Source: a virus
IMG/VR virus record: IMGVR_UViG_3300042861_000186
Coordinates: 1 to 38,416 of that record
DNA: 38,416 nt
Strand: one strand, 5' to 3'
Position 1 is the first letter of the stretch. Each line of letters starts with the position of its first letter. Shown here piece after piece: positions 13,430 through 22,900 of this stretch. A program made the position numbers and the translations under genes. The notes under the pieces are model-generated. The model worked only from the letters and a program-made list of their open reading frames with translations. It was not told the origin of the DNA and searched no databases.

Positions 13430-15477
13430 ACGATTTCGTCAATCCGTTTCTCCAGTATGACGAAGAAGGTCGGCAGGACTTCGATCTTGGCTATCTGCTG
13501 GGGCAGGATGTTGAGCCTTTCATTCCCGTCGCTCCTGCGCCTGTGGCCCCTGTTGCTGCTCCTGCGCCGGTTGCCGCCGCTCCCGCTCCCGCTCCCGCTC
13601 CCGCTTTTGCTTTACCCGCTGGCTGGGACACCTCGTACGTTGAAACATCTAGCACGCCCGGTAGCGAAGAACTGATACAACAAGAAACCAAGTCTTATGA
13701 CTTTGGCGTCAACGATGAAGACATTCTTCGCTCGCTTGGCTTCCAGGGTCAGGCAATAGGCGAACGGATTGAGGGATCGGGGGAATATGCGACGCCGCAG
13801 CAATACCTGACGCCAGAAGCGCAGCAGTTTCTCCAGCAGGGTGGATACAGGCTCGGCGCTCGTCGCGGTCAGGGCGGCACGTGGTTCAGCGCGTTTGACC
13901 CCACCGGCAAGGCTGCGGGGGAGGCTGTATTTAGGCGCGATGAAAACGATCCATTATGGAACGCGGTGACGGGCATCCTGTCTGCTGCCGCAGGCAACGT
14001 CGCCGCAGCCGGTCTTGCTGGTGCAGGTGTGCCCTCTGCCCTTGCCAAGGGTGCTACGGCTTACATCACGAGCGGCGGCAATGAGAGGGCCGCGCTTGGG
14101 GCAGGAATCGGCTCCCTCGCAACACCCTACATTGGCGGCGCAGCCAAAGCTGTGGGCGAAGCCGTGGGCGGCGGGACGCTTGGAGACATAGCCTCCAGAG
14201 CCGTATCTGGCGCAGGCACTTCTGCCCTGGGCGCAGCCGTTCGTGGCGGGGATATTGGAGATATTGGAGACGCAATTGTTGCCGGAGGTTTGGGTGGCGC
14301 AACAAGTGTTTTAGCGCGAGATATTACGTCTGAAATACTGAATACGCTTGATCCTACGGATAGTCTTCCTGATCCCGTAGTTAGAACACTTCGATCTGTT
14401 GTTGGCGGCGCAGCAGCCGATCTTCTTCGCGGCAGAGATGTCGATATAACAAAGCCGTTAGTTAATGCTGCACTCGGAGAAATTTTTGCGCTGGGTCAGG
14501 TTGGTACTCCAAAAAACACCGCGACGGGTGGGGGCGGAACCTCGGAAGACGCAGATAACGCAGACATTCTCAGCGGTTTTGATCTGCCGCCCACTAAGGA
14601 ACAAACGCCGATATTTCTTGGAGAAAATGTAGCCTCAGGCGTGCCCGCATGGGACGCCTCCGCGATTGCTGCGGCCACTCCTTTGGAGGGCTTGACGGCC
14701 AATTTCGAGCCGGATTTTGCGGTCGCGCAGACCCGCGAGGGGCCGGTAATCACGGATACCGCTGGCAACAGAGGTGAGTTTGTGGGCGGCGAGTGGGATG
14801 TCCGCCCTTATCTGGAGGAGGTTTATGACTACACGGCCCCGGCGCAAACGGCCCAACAAATTGAAGTTGTTGGCAAATCTTTAGAGCCAGATTACTATGT
14901 TACCGACAGTGAGCAAATTGTTTCATCTGGTGGAGACATAGGTCGTTTTGTTGAAGATACGTTTGTTCCTCAAGCTGCGCCAATTCAGCGAGTTGATGTA
15001 ACCGCGCCTCGCATTACACCTCCGCCAGAGGGCGATACGCCTATTTATGCTACGCCGGTTGTGCGCGAAGGCCCGTCGCCGGACGAAGCGCAAAAGGTTG
15101 TAGTAACCGCGCCTCGCGTTACGCCAACAGCCATTGAGCCGGTGTTAAGCGTTGAGGACATCATAAATACGCCGATTGATGTTGGACCTCCGCCAGACCC
15201 AGAGGTTATCATTGGCCCTCCGCCCGTAGTAACTCCGCCGCCCAGGCCTGCACCAGCGCCCGCTCCTGCCCCGGCCCCGGCCCCTGCTCCTGCTCCTGCT
15301 CCTGCTCCTGCCCCCGCATCATCCAATATGGATTGGCTGGCCCTGCTTGCGTTGCTTGGCGGAGAAGAGCGTCGGGCGGACCCTTATCAAGTTGCGCAGA
15401 TCGCTGCGCGCAGCCCTTTTGGGTCGATACTAGACGAAACTTCGCAGGAAGACCTGCTGAGAATTCTGAGAGGTTGA
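13426..15477 (+). CDS. Ejection/internal virion protein with Pro-Ala linkers
   Basis: The 683-residue product has an acidic start, a Pro/Ala repeat (about residues 35-65) and a hydrophobic Gly/Ala-rich core (about 180-310, for example AAAGNVAAAGLAGAGVPSA). Three repeats of the form V-x-V-x-A/G-x follow (IEVVGKSLEPD, VDVTAPRITPP, VVVTAPRVTP), then a second long Pro-Ala run near residues 605-630. The last 50 residues, from MDWLALLALLGG, are helical. The Gly/Ala core is suited to membrane insertion, as in podovirus ejection proteins that build a channel across the cell envelope. Its ATG overlaps the preceding stop. The section 14270-15230 has AT-richer codons than its surroundings. Confidence 0.65.
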   Translation: MNDFVNPFLQYDEEGRQDFDLGYLLGQDVEPFIPVAPAPVAPVAAPAPVAAAPAPAPAPAFALPAGWDTSYVETSSTPGSEELIQQETKSYDFGVNDEDILRSLGFQGQAIGERIEGSGEYATPQQYLTPEAQQFLQQGGYRLGARRGQGGTWFSAFDPTGKAAGEAVFRRDENDPLWNAVTGILSAAAGNVAAAGLAGAGVPSALAKGATAYITSGGNERAALGAGIGSLATPYIGGAAKAVGEAVGGGTLGDIASRAVSGAGTSALGAAVRGGDIGDIGDAIVAGGLGGATSVLARDITSEILNTLDPTDSLPDPVVRTLRSVVGGAAADLLRGRDVDITKPLVNAALGEIFALGQVGTPKNTATGGGGTSEDADNADILSGFDLPPTKEQTPIFLGENVASGVPAWDASAIAAATPLEGLTANFEPDFAVAQTREGPVITDTAGNRGEFVGGEWDVRPYLEEVYDYTAPAQTAQQIEVVGKSLEPDYYVTDSEQIVSSGGDIGRFVEDTFVPQAAPIQRVDVTAPRITPPPEGDTPIYATPVVREGPSPDEAQKVVVTAPRVTPTAIEPVLSVEDIINTPIDVGPPPDPEVIIGPPPVVTPPPRPAPAPAPAPAPAPAPAPAPAPAPASSNMDWLALLALLGGEERRADPYQVAQIAARSPFGSILDETSQEDLLRILRG

Positions 15478-15478
15478 T

Positions 15479-16210
15479 ATGATTGGCGATGACGATATTG
15501 ATAGCGGTGTACTGTTTGACTTTATGAAACAGTACGAAACCGATCCGTATGGCGCGCTTAGTGGTTGGGGCGGAGATACACTATCCGCTATGGGTGTTGC
15601 GAACGACACCGATCCTGGAAATTTTGACAGGTTTATTGGCGCGATACGCAGTATTCCCGGCATCGGCAGGTTTGGTGCCGACCTGTTAAAAAACTATGGG
15701 CCTAGCATTGGAAACGCGCTTACTTCTCGCACGGGGCTTGCGGGTATTGCGGCGCTACTGTCGGTATTAGATAGACAACGGCGGACAGGCGGCGGAACAC
15801 CTATGGCCTACGCAGGGCCCAAGCCGGTGACAAGAACCCTCACACCAAGTGCTACCCCTGGTGCGCCCGGTCCAGTTACCCGGTTCGCCGCTCAAGGCGG
15901 GCTGATGCAAGCCTACGCCCAAGGCGGACACGTGAAGATGGAAGATGGCGGCTTCGTGCTGACCAAACGGGCAGTGGATGGCGCGGGTGGCCCACAAGGC
16001 TTGGCTTCGCTGGTGCCGCACGCTAGAATGATCAGAGGCCCCGGCACTGGTACGAGCGACAGTATCCCGGCCAGCATCCAGGGCCGTAGCGGCGTCACTC
16101 CCGCCAAGGTGTCCAACGGTGAAGCGTACGTCCCCCGCCGCGCAGTTCAGCAAGCAGGAGGCCCTGAAGCCATGTACGCGCTGATGCACAAACTCCAGCG
16201 GAGGGCATGA
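15479..16210 (+). CDS. Ejection-block protein with duplicated C-terminal motif
   Basis: The 243-residue product has an acidic N-terminus, a short hydrophobic region near residues 55-95 (SIPGIGRFGADLLKNY) and a Gly-rich middle. The C-terminal 110 residues contain two related units: DGGFVLTKRAVDGAGGPQGL, and NGEAYVPRRAVQQAGGPEAM. RMIRGPGTGTSDSIPASIQG lies between them. The GPGTGTSDSIP motif with a following GE-x-Y/F-V-x-P is common in tail-tape and ejection proteins of phages, often in assembly-related regions. FAAQGGLMQAYAQGGHV resembles AAQGGIMQGYAGGGAV in the gene at 18276. ATG 15479 follows the previous stop by one base. Confidence 0.65.
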   Translation: MIGDDDIDSGVLFDFMKQYETDPYGALSGWGGDTLSAMGVANDTDPGNFDRFIGAIRSIPGIGRFGADLLKNYGPSIGNALTSRTGLAGIAALLSVLDRQRRTGGGTPMAYAGPKPVTRTLTPSATPGAPGPVTRFAAQGGLMQAYAQGGHVKMEDGGFVLTKRAVDGAGGPQGLASLVPHARMIRGPGTGTSDSIPASIQGRSGVTPAKVSNGEAYVPRRAVQQAGGPEAMYALMHKLQRRA

Positions 16211-18279
16211 TGGCTGACGCAAATACCACCGAACTCGACCCCACGCAGTCCACCCTTTCCCCGAACTTTGCCCAGTACATTTACAACATGCTGGGCAGGG
16301 CCGAGGGTCTTGCCGATCTGCCGTTTCAAGAGTACACCGGCCAGCGCTTTGCTGGCCCTTCGGGGCTTCAGGAACAAGCCTTCCGTGGCTTCTCTGGCCT
16401 GCAAACGCCCGGTCAGTTTGGCGAAGCTACTGGCATCGCTCGTCTTGCTGCGGATCGCGCTGCTCAGCTAGGGTATACGCCGTCTCAGTACGGCAACTTC
16501 TACAGCGGCCCCGCTGCGTACCAGCCCAGCAACTTCTTCGCGTCCAACGTGTTCGCTCCGCAACTGGAGCGATTCCAGATGCAGGCTCCGCGTGATGTGC
16601 AAGGCGCACAGGCGCAAGCAGCCCAGCTTGGTACTGCCCCGCAGGTTCAGGCTGCGCAGATGCAGGGGCCCAGCGGTATCGGGTTTGAACGAGTGGGCGC
16701 AGAGCGTGTATCGGCTCCGTCGCTGCGCGACCTCCGCATGGAGGCCGCTGCCCCTGTCGGCACTGAGCGCGTTTCAACGCAAGGCATCCAGGCTGCTCAG
16801 ACCGGCTACGCCCCCGGCATCGCGGCCTTCCAGATGCAGGCTCCTTCGGAGCGCGTCACGGCAGAGAGCTTTGCCCGCCCCGGCGCTGCTGAGTCCTTCA
16901 TGTCGCCGTATATGCAGGCGGTGGTGGACAAGCAAACCCGCGAAGCCATCCGGCAGGCGGACATCGCCCGCACTGGGCGAGGCGCACGCTTTGCGCAGGC
17001 TGGAGCGTTTGGTGGTGCCCGTCAGGCCATCGAGGAAGCCGAAGCTGCTCGCAACCTCCAGACCCAGCTAGGGGACATCACGGCCACCGGGCTGCAATCC
17101 GCCTACGAACGCGCACAGCAGCAGTTCAACCAAGAACAGCAGGCTAGGCAAGCTGCGCAACAGGCCAACATCGGCACCGGGCTCACGGTCGGGCAGCAGA
17201 ACCTCGCGTCACAACAGGCTGCGCAGCAGCTTGGTGTGCAAACGGGTCTCCAGACTGCCTTGGCAAACCTCAACAACGAGCAGCAGGCGCGGGTGCAAAC
17301 GGAGGCGAACCGCCTCCAGGCTTCTGGCATGAACGCCCAGCAAGCCCTTCAGGCCGCTCTGGCAAACCAACAGAACCAGCAGCAGGCCAATCTCCAGAAC
17401 CTGTCCGCAGGGCTGCAAACGCAGGGGCTTCAGGCTCAGACGGGCCTACAAGCGCAGCAGTTGAACCAAGCCACTGGACTCCAAGCACTCCTTGCCAATC
17501 AGCAGGCCGGGATGCAGACCGGACAGTTCAACGCCCAGCAGGCATACAACGCGGCGCTTCAGAACGCGCAGTTGCAGCAGCAGGCGAACCTCGCAAACCA
17601 GGGTCTTCTTGGGCAGTTTGGTTTACAGCAAGGTCAGTTCGGTCAGGCTGCAAACCTCCAGAACGCGCAGATGGCGCAGCAGGCTGCTTTGGCGAACCAA
17701 CAGGCTGGACTGACCACGGGGCAACAAAACCTTGCGGCGTTGCTTGGTGTTCAGAACCTGGGCGCGGGGCAGAACCTTCAGTCTCAGCAACTCAACCAGC
17801 AAGCGGGGCTTGAGACTCAACGCCTTGGCGAGCAGTCTCGCCAGTTCGGCTACGGTCAGGGTATGCAGGGCGCGCAGCTTGGTGCTCAGTACGGCCTTGC
17901 GGGGGCGCAGCTTGGCGAGCAGTCCCGGCAGTTTGGCGCAAACATGGGCCAGCAAGGGCTTCAGGGTCTGCTTGGTGCGGGCAACCTGATGAGCGGCATC
18001 GGCACGCAGGCGGGCCAGTTCGGGCTCCAGGGTCTCCAGGGGATGCTCGGGGCCGGGGCTACGCAGCAAGGCTTCATGCAGCAGCCGCTGGACTTCGGCT
18101 ATCAGCAGTTCCAAGAGTCGCTGAAGTACCCGTATCAACAGGCCACGTTTATGCAGAGTATGCTGCAAGGGCTTCCCGTGGCGGCGCGTCCGTATGACTC
18201 CGGTCAGTCTGGCATGACTGCTGCGCTGCAAGGCGGACTCGGGGCGCTTGGGTTGTTTAAGGCTATGGGTGGCAAATGA
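16207..18279 (+). CDS. Gln/Ala-rich internal virion protein
   Basis: The 690-residue protein is extraordinarily rich in Gln, Ala, Leu and Gly. From about residue 295 to 570 it is built of degenerate helical units such as LANQQAGLTTGQQNLAALLG and QNLQSQQLNQQAGLETQRLG; LGEQSRQFG recurs 29 residues apart. The N-terminal part has repeated FQMQAP and ERVS/T segments. No enzyme motif is visible. Such long polar helices are typical of podovirus core or ejection proteins that form a stack on the portal and pass into the cell. ATG 16207 overlaps the preceding stop; ATG 16210 is an equal alternative. Confidence 0.7.
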   Translation: MMADANTTELDPTQSTLSPNFAQYIYNMLGRAEGLADLPFQEYTGQRFAGPSGLQEQAFRGFSGLQTPGQFGEATGIARLAADRAAQLGYTPSQYGNFYSGPAAYQPSNFFASNVFAPQLERFQMQAPRDVQGAQAQAAQLGTAPQVQAAQMQGPSGIGFERVGAERVSAPSLRDLRMEAAAPVGTERVSTQGIQAAQTGYAPGIAAFQMQAPSERVTAESFARPGAAESFMSPYMQAVVDKQTREAIRQADIARTGRGARFAQAGAFGGARQAIEEAEAARNLQTQLGDITATGLQSAYERAQQQFNQEQQARQAAQQANIGTGLTVGQQNLASQQAAQQLGVQTGLQTALANLNNEQQARVQTEANRLQASGMNAQQALQAALANQQNQQQANLQNLSAGLQTQGLQAQTGLQAQQLNQATGLQALLANQQAGMQTGQFNAQQAYNAALQNAQLQQQANLANQGLLGQFGLQQGQFGQAANLQNAQMAQQAALANQQAGLTTGQQNLAALLGVQNLGAGQNLQSQQLNQQAGLETQRLGEQSRQFGYGQGMQGAQLGAQYGLAGAQLGEQSRQFGANMGQQGLQGLLGAGNLMSGIGTQAGQFGLQGLQGMLGAGATQQGFMQQPLDFGYQQFQESLKYPYQQATFMQSMLQGLPVAARPYDSGQSGMTAALQGGLGALGLFKAMGGK

Positions 18280-19934
18280 TGCAACAAGGAATCGCTTCTC
18301 TGGCCCCTCAACAAGCGCCGCAGGGCATGGCCCCGGGGCAGGCTGCGCCTCAGTCGGTGCTGCCTCAACAGCAAGGACAAACGCCACAAGCCGTAACGGG
18401 CACGCTTGAAAAACTGCCGCCGCAGCAACTGCTTGCGATGTATAGCAACCCACAGGACATGACTCCGAAGTGGGCGGTTGCTACTGCGTACGCCAAAGCG
18501 ATTGAGCAGGCGCGGCTGATGCAAGCCGCAAGCGGGCAAGGCGCGATGGCTCAAAGTGCCATGCAGGCTCAACAGCCTCCGGTGGTGCAGCAGATCATGT
18601 CCCAGCCTATTCCAGCGGCCCAAGGCGGCATCATGCAGGGATATGCGGGCGGCGGGGCGGTTGCGTTTCAGAGTGGCGGTTACGCCCCCGACTACCAAGA
18701 TGCTCGCCGGTTTGGCATCGATCTGAGCCCCTACGACTCCCCCGAAGTTCGCGCCCAAAAACTTGACCGTGTCAAAAAGATGCGCGAGTTTGAGGCGCAG
18801 ATGGCACAAGGGCGCGCAGAGATTCCTACTGAGGCAAGCGAAGCTGCGCGAAAAGCCACTGAAGCCGCATATACAGATCCTACGCGTGCGCGTGATATTC
18901 CTCGCGCAGGTATTGCGGCTGTCCTCGCGCCTCCTCCCGCCCCTCAACGCGCACCTCGTCCGGGTACTGGTCGGCCTACGGCTCCTGCCCCTGCTCCCGC
19001 CGCTGCGGCTCCTACGCCTGAGGTAACCCCTGCGCCCAAGACCGACAACTGGGCCGACATCGAACAGCAGGGGCTCAAGGGCATCGCTGCCTTGCAGGAT
19101 GTGTACCGCAGGCAGGGCGAGGTGGACCCGGAGCTTGCACGCCTCCGTGGGGCTGCGTATGAGTCGGCACAAGGGATCGCTCAGCGTCGGGAGCGTGATC
19201 GTCTTGCCGCGCTTGAAGCGGCTCAGAAGGCTGCGACTGCACCGCTCATGGACAACCAAGAGGCTCTGCTCCGTCTCGCCGGGTCTATCGGCGGCAAGAT
19301 GCGGTTTGGTGAGGCCCTTGGAGCGATGGCCGGTGCTGCTGGTGGCATCCGTGGCGAGCAGCGCAAGGCGCTTGAAGCAGCCCAGCGTGAGAGTCGTCTG
19401 GAGCAGAACGCCATCGACCAACTCAACCAAGCGCTGGCCGAGAAGCGTGTGGCGGATCGCAGCGGTGACGTTGATCGGATGCGTGCAGCGGATACCAAGG
19501 TGGCCGAGGCCCAACTCAAGGTCACTGAACTGCGTTCCAACGTCCAAGAGAAACGCGCTACTGAAGCAGATCGCGCTGAGCAGCGTGCGCTCACAAAGAG
19601 GGGTCAGGACATTCAGCTTCAGGTGGCCCGTGAAACCGCAGCGGCTAAAGAAGGCGCAGCCGATGTCGCTCAACAACGCCTTGCCATCCAGGCTATGCGG
19701 GCAGATCCTAACTACGCTTCAGTAGTGAAGGAATTGACTGAGGCGCAGAGAATAGCTGCAATCAGCAAGTCTCCCGCTGCTCAGGCGCGGTTAGCTGCCG
19801 CCAAGACCGCTGCTGATAGTTTGGCTAAAGCGTACGGAGTCAGCCCTGCTATGGTAGGCGGTGCAGCGCCCGCTGCATCTACCAGTACCGCAGCGCCTAC
19901 TGGCTGGGGTCAGGCAACTGTGGTAAAAAACTAG
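18276..19934 (+). CDS. Coiled-coil internal virion protein
   Basis: The 552-residue product has a Gln/Pro-rich start (MMQQGIASLAPQQAPQG) and a Gly-rich turn, AAQGGIMQGYAGGGAVAFQS (about residues 110-130). A disordered Pro/Ala linker lies at about 210-250. A long charged helix region spans about 295-500 (for example LRSNVQEKRATEADRAEQRA), strongly predicted coiled coil. Size, charge pattern and position just before the giant protein indicate an ejection or core protein. No enzymatic motif is visible. Its stop is three bases before the start of the giant gene, which lacks a clear ribosome-binding site and may depend on readthrough coupling. Confidence 0.65.
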   Translation: MMQQGIASLAPQQAPQGMAPGQAAPQSVLPQQQGQTPQAVTGTLEKLPPQQLLAMYSNPQDMTPKWAVATAYAKAIEQARLMQAASGQGAMAQSAMQAQQPPVVQQIMSQPIPAAQGGIMQGYAGGGAVAFQSGGYAPDYQDARRFGIDLSPYDSPEVRAQKLDRVKKMREFEAQMAQGRAEIPTEASEAARKATEAAYTDPTRARDIPRAGIAAVLAPPPAPQRAPRPGTGRPTAPAPAPAAAAPTPEVTPAPKTDNWADIEQQGLKGIAALQDVYRRQGEVDPELARLRGAAYESAQGIAQRRERDRLAALEAAQKAATAPLMDNQEALLRLAGSIGGKMRFGEALGAMAGAAGGIRGEQRKALEAAQRESRLEQNAIDQLNQALAEKRVADRSGDVDRMRAADTKVAEAQLKVTELRSNVQEKRATEADRAEQRALTKRGQDIQLQVARETAAAKEGAADVAQQRLAIQAMRADPNYASVVKELTEAQRIAAISKSPAAQARLAAAKTAADSLAKAYGVSPAMVGGAAPAASTSTAAPTGWGQATVVKN

Positions 19935-19937
19935 ATC

Positions 19938-22900
19938 ATGCCGATCTACCAAATCACGGCTCCGAACGGTAAAACTTATCGCATCGAAGGACCGCCCGGT
20001 GCCAGTGATGCGGATGTAGCTCGGGCTGTTCTTGCGCAGTTTCCCGAGGCGGGGCGGGCCCCACCAGAAGTTACCGCTCTCGGTCAGATCAAGGAGTTCG
20101 GTAAGGGGCTGGTCCCGGGTGCAGTGGGTCTGGTTGAGCAGGCTGCCATCGGTGCGTCTGCACTCCTGCCGGAAGAAGCTGAGAAGGCTGCACGGGAGAA
20201 GATCGCCAGCATTGCTGGAGCCGCCAAGGCACCGTTCGCCGCCGCTCCAGGGTATGAAGAGTCAGTTGGGCGTAAGCTCGGGCAGGCTGTCGGTTCGACG
20301 GCTCCGTTCTTGCTTGCGGGTCCGTTGGGGCTCGCGGGGCGGGCTGGTGCGGTTGGGCTCGGTGTGGGTGCTGGTGCCGGTGAAGCACGTACCCGAGCGG
20401 AGCAGGAAGGTGCCACTGCGGAGCAGCGGGCGACGGCGACGGCGTTGGGTATTGCCCCGGGCGCTTTGGAGGTCTTCGCTCCGTTCCGCATCCTGTCCCG
20501 CATTCCTGACGCTGCCACGGCTCAGGGTGTGCAGTTGGTCAAGCGGGCTGCGCTTGCGGGCGGTGAGGAAGCTGCCCAGGAAGCTGCGTCGAACTTCGCC
20601 CAGAACCTGATCGCCAAGGGCGTCTACAAACCTGAGCAGGAACTCATCGAAGGGTTGGGCGAGTCGGCGGCTTACGGCGGTGCAACCGGTGCCATCGTAC
20701 AAGGACTGCTTGACCTCGCTTTGGGGCGGCGTGCACGTGGTGCGCAGGCTACTCCCACGGAAGCTCCCATCGAGCGCGCAGAGCGCCTTGCTGCTGAGAA
20801 AGCAAAGGCTGAAGCCCCGCCTCCGACTGCACCTGTCGAGCCCGCACCGCCTGCTCCTGAACCTGCACCATCTGCTGCCGAGGCAGCGGCTGAAACACCT
20901 GCGCCCGCCACTGAGGAGCCTGCACCGCCTGCTGTCGAAGCAGCGACAGAAACCCCTGCACCTCCTCCGGTGGCCGAGACCCCTGCGCCGCCCGTCGAAG
21001 AGCCTACGGTCAGGAAACCCGGCGAACCGCCCGCGACTGGCTTACAGCCCACTGACATCGAAGCGTTTGGCATCAGCAAGAAGCAGCCGATCTACCGGCG
21101 CATGCTGGGCAAGGATATGGAAGACCCCGCGCAGCGGGATGCCATCCTCGCTGACATCGAGAACTACCTGACCAGAGGGAACGGTAGCGAGGAGTCCCGC
21201 GCCAAGCTGACAGAGTTCAAAGCCAAGTTCGCCCCCGCTGCACCCACCACGGCACCTGAGGTGCCTGTCACGGAGACACCAAGTGCTGATGCAACTCAAC
21301 CAGAAGCAGGTGGAGCAGGCGCTCCAGTGGCTGGCGAGCCCGGTGCAGGAGCCACCCCCGGAGGGGCTGGAGTCACTGAGCCAAGTGGAGTGGTTCCTCC
21401 TGTCGCGGATGCTCAACAGCCTGCTGGAGGAGAAGGACAGCAACCCGCTCCAGTAACGCCCCCTGCGCCCGCTCCCGCTCCTGCGCCCGCTCCCGCTCCC
21501 GCTCCTGCCCCTGCCCCGGCCCCCACGCCTGCTCAAGTCGAGCAGGAACTCACCGCACTGGTTGAGTCTGGGCGGATCACCGAGGAACAGGCAGCGACAT
21601 ACCGCGCAGAACTGCTGGGCGAAGCGGAAGAGGCTCCTCAGACCGCGATGGGGCAGGCGTTTCAGAAGCAGGTGGACAGCCTCAAGACGCAGATGGATGC
21701 CTTGCGTCAGAAGAGCGGGAAGAAGCCAGCACCGAAGTCCAAGAACCGGGCGAAGTTTGATGAGTTGCAGGCCAAGCTCGACGCTATCACCGTCACCGAG
21801 TCCGGAGACCTCGTTACCCGTATTGAAAAAGCTGGGCTAAAAGGTGTCGTCGGGATGGTCGATGGACGACCTGTTATCGATATCGCCGCTGTAAAGGACA
21901 ACCTGATCAAGGCACGCGCAGTGCCTGAAATGCTTGACGCTATACTGACGTACATCGGCGTTGACCGGGATGGTCACTATCTCGATACTGTGTACACCAG
22001 CGATGACGCGGCTGAAAAACACGGAATGTCGCGTAAGTCAGGCTCCAATGTTCGTCGGGCTGCGGAGGCGTTGGGGGTAGATACGGAAGTTCGTAATAGG
22101 TTCCTCGCCTCTCAGAGCGAACTGGGGGTCGGTGCCGCCAAAAACGCGTCTGAGGAAGGTACGGGCGCTACAGACTTGAAACCCCGGCGCGGTGCTCTTT
22201 ATGAGTCGAAGAAGAAGGGGATGCCAAAAGTTATAGCATTCCTACGTGGGGCGCTCACTCCCGATGGCAAACTAGATTTTAGTGAATCACGTGTTCCGCT
22301 GGAAAGCGCGAAAGCTAAAGGCGACAAAAAAGCTGTTGTGGGTCTGGCTGAGATGTTCGTGCGTGCCTCTCAGTTTAACCGCAATAACTACAAAAACGAC
22401 GAAGTAATCAACGCGCTACAAGCTGAGATAGATAAGCGGATCAAGTCAGACAGGAAAAAAGTTAACGACGCTATCACGCGGGCCTACGGGAAGTTTACGG
22501 AAACTGAAGACGTTTCCAGCAATCAAAAAGCGCTAGAGCTACAGATCGAGGAAGACCTGAAGTCTGGTAAGTTGACTCCTGTAGGTGACATCGCTGACCT
22601 GAAAGCGCCGCAGCTTGCGGCGCTTATTACCGAAGGTAAGGCCGAGATCGATGAAAAGCTCGGTACGATTAAGCCTGTCCAGAAGGAAGCTGCTGCACCG
22701 GACCAGACGCTGACCGAAGAGGAAGCAGCGGAAGCAGAACTCAGGGCGGAAGAGACCGAGGTCGAAGACAGGACTGCGCGGCTGAGCGATGAGGACGTTA
22801 ACTACCGCACTATTCCGCAAAGCCCCGTCGTCACCAATCGTGCGTCTCACGCTGAACTTGAAAAGGTTGTTTCCGACATTGGCAAGGCTCTGGGCGGTGA

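Noticed and set aside
17100-18000. Regular repeats that could suggest a CRISPR array
   Set aside because: They are degenerate codons of a Gln/Ala-rich protein, with no constant repeat-spacer structure.
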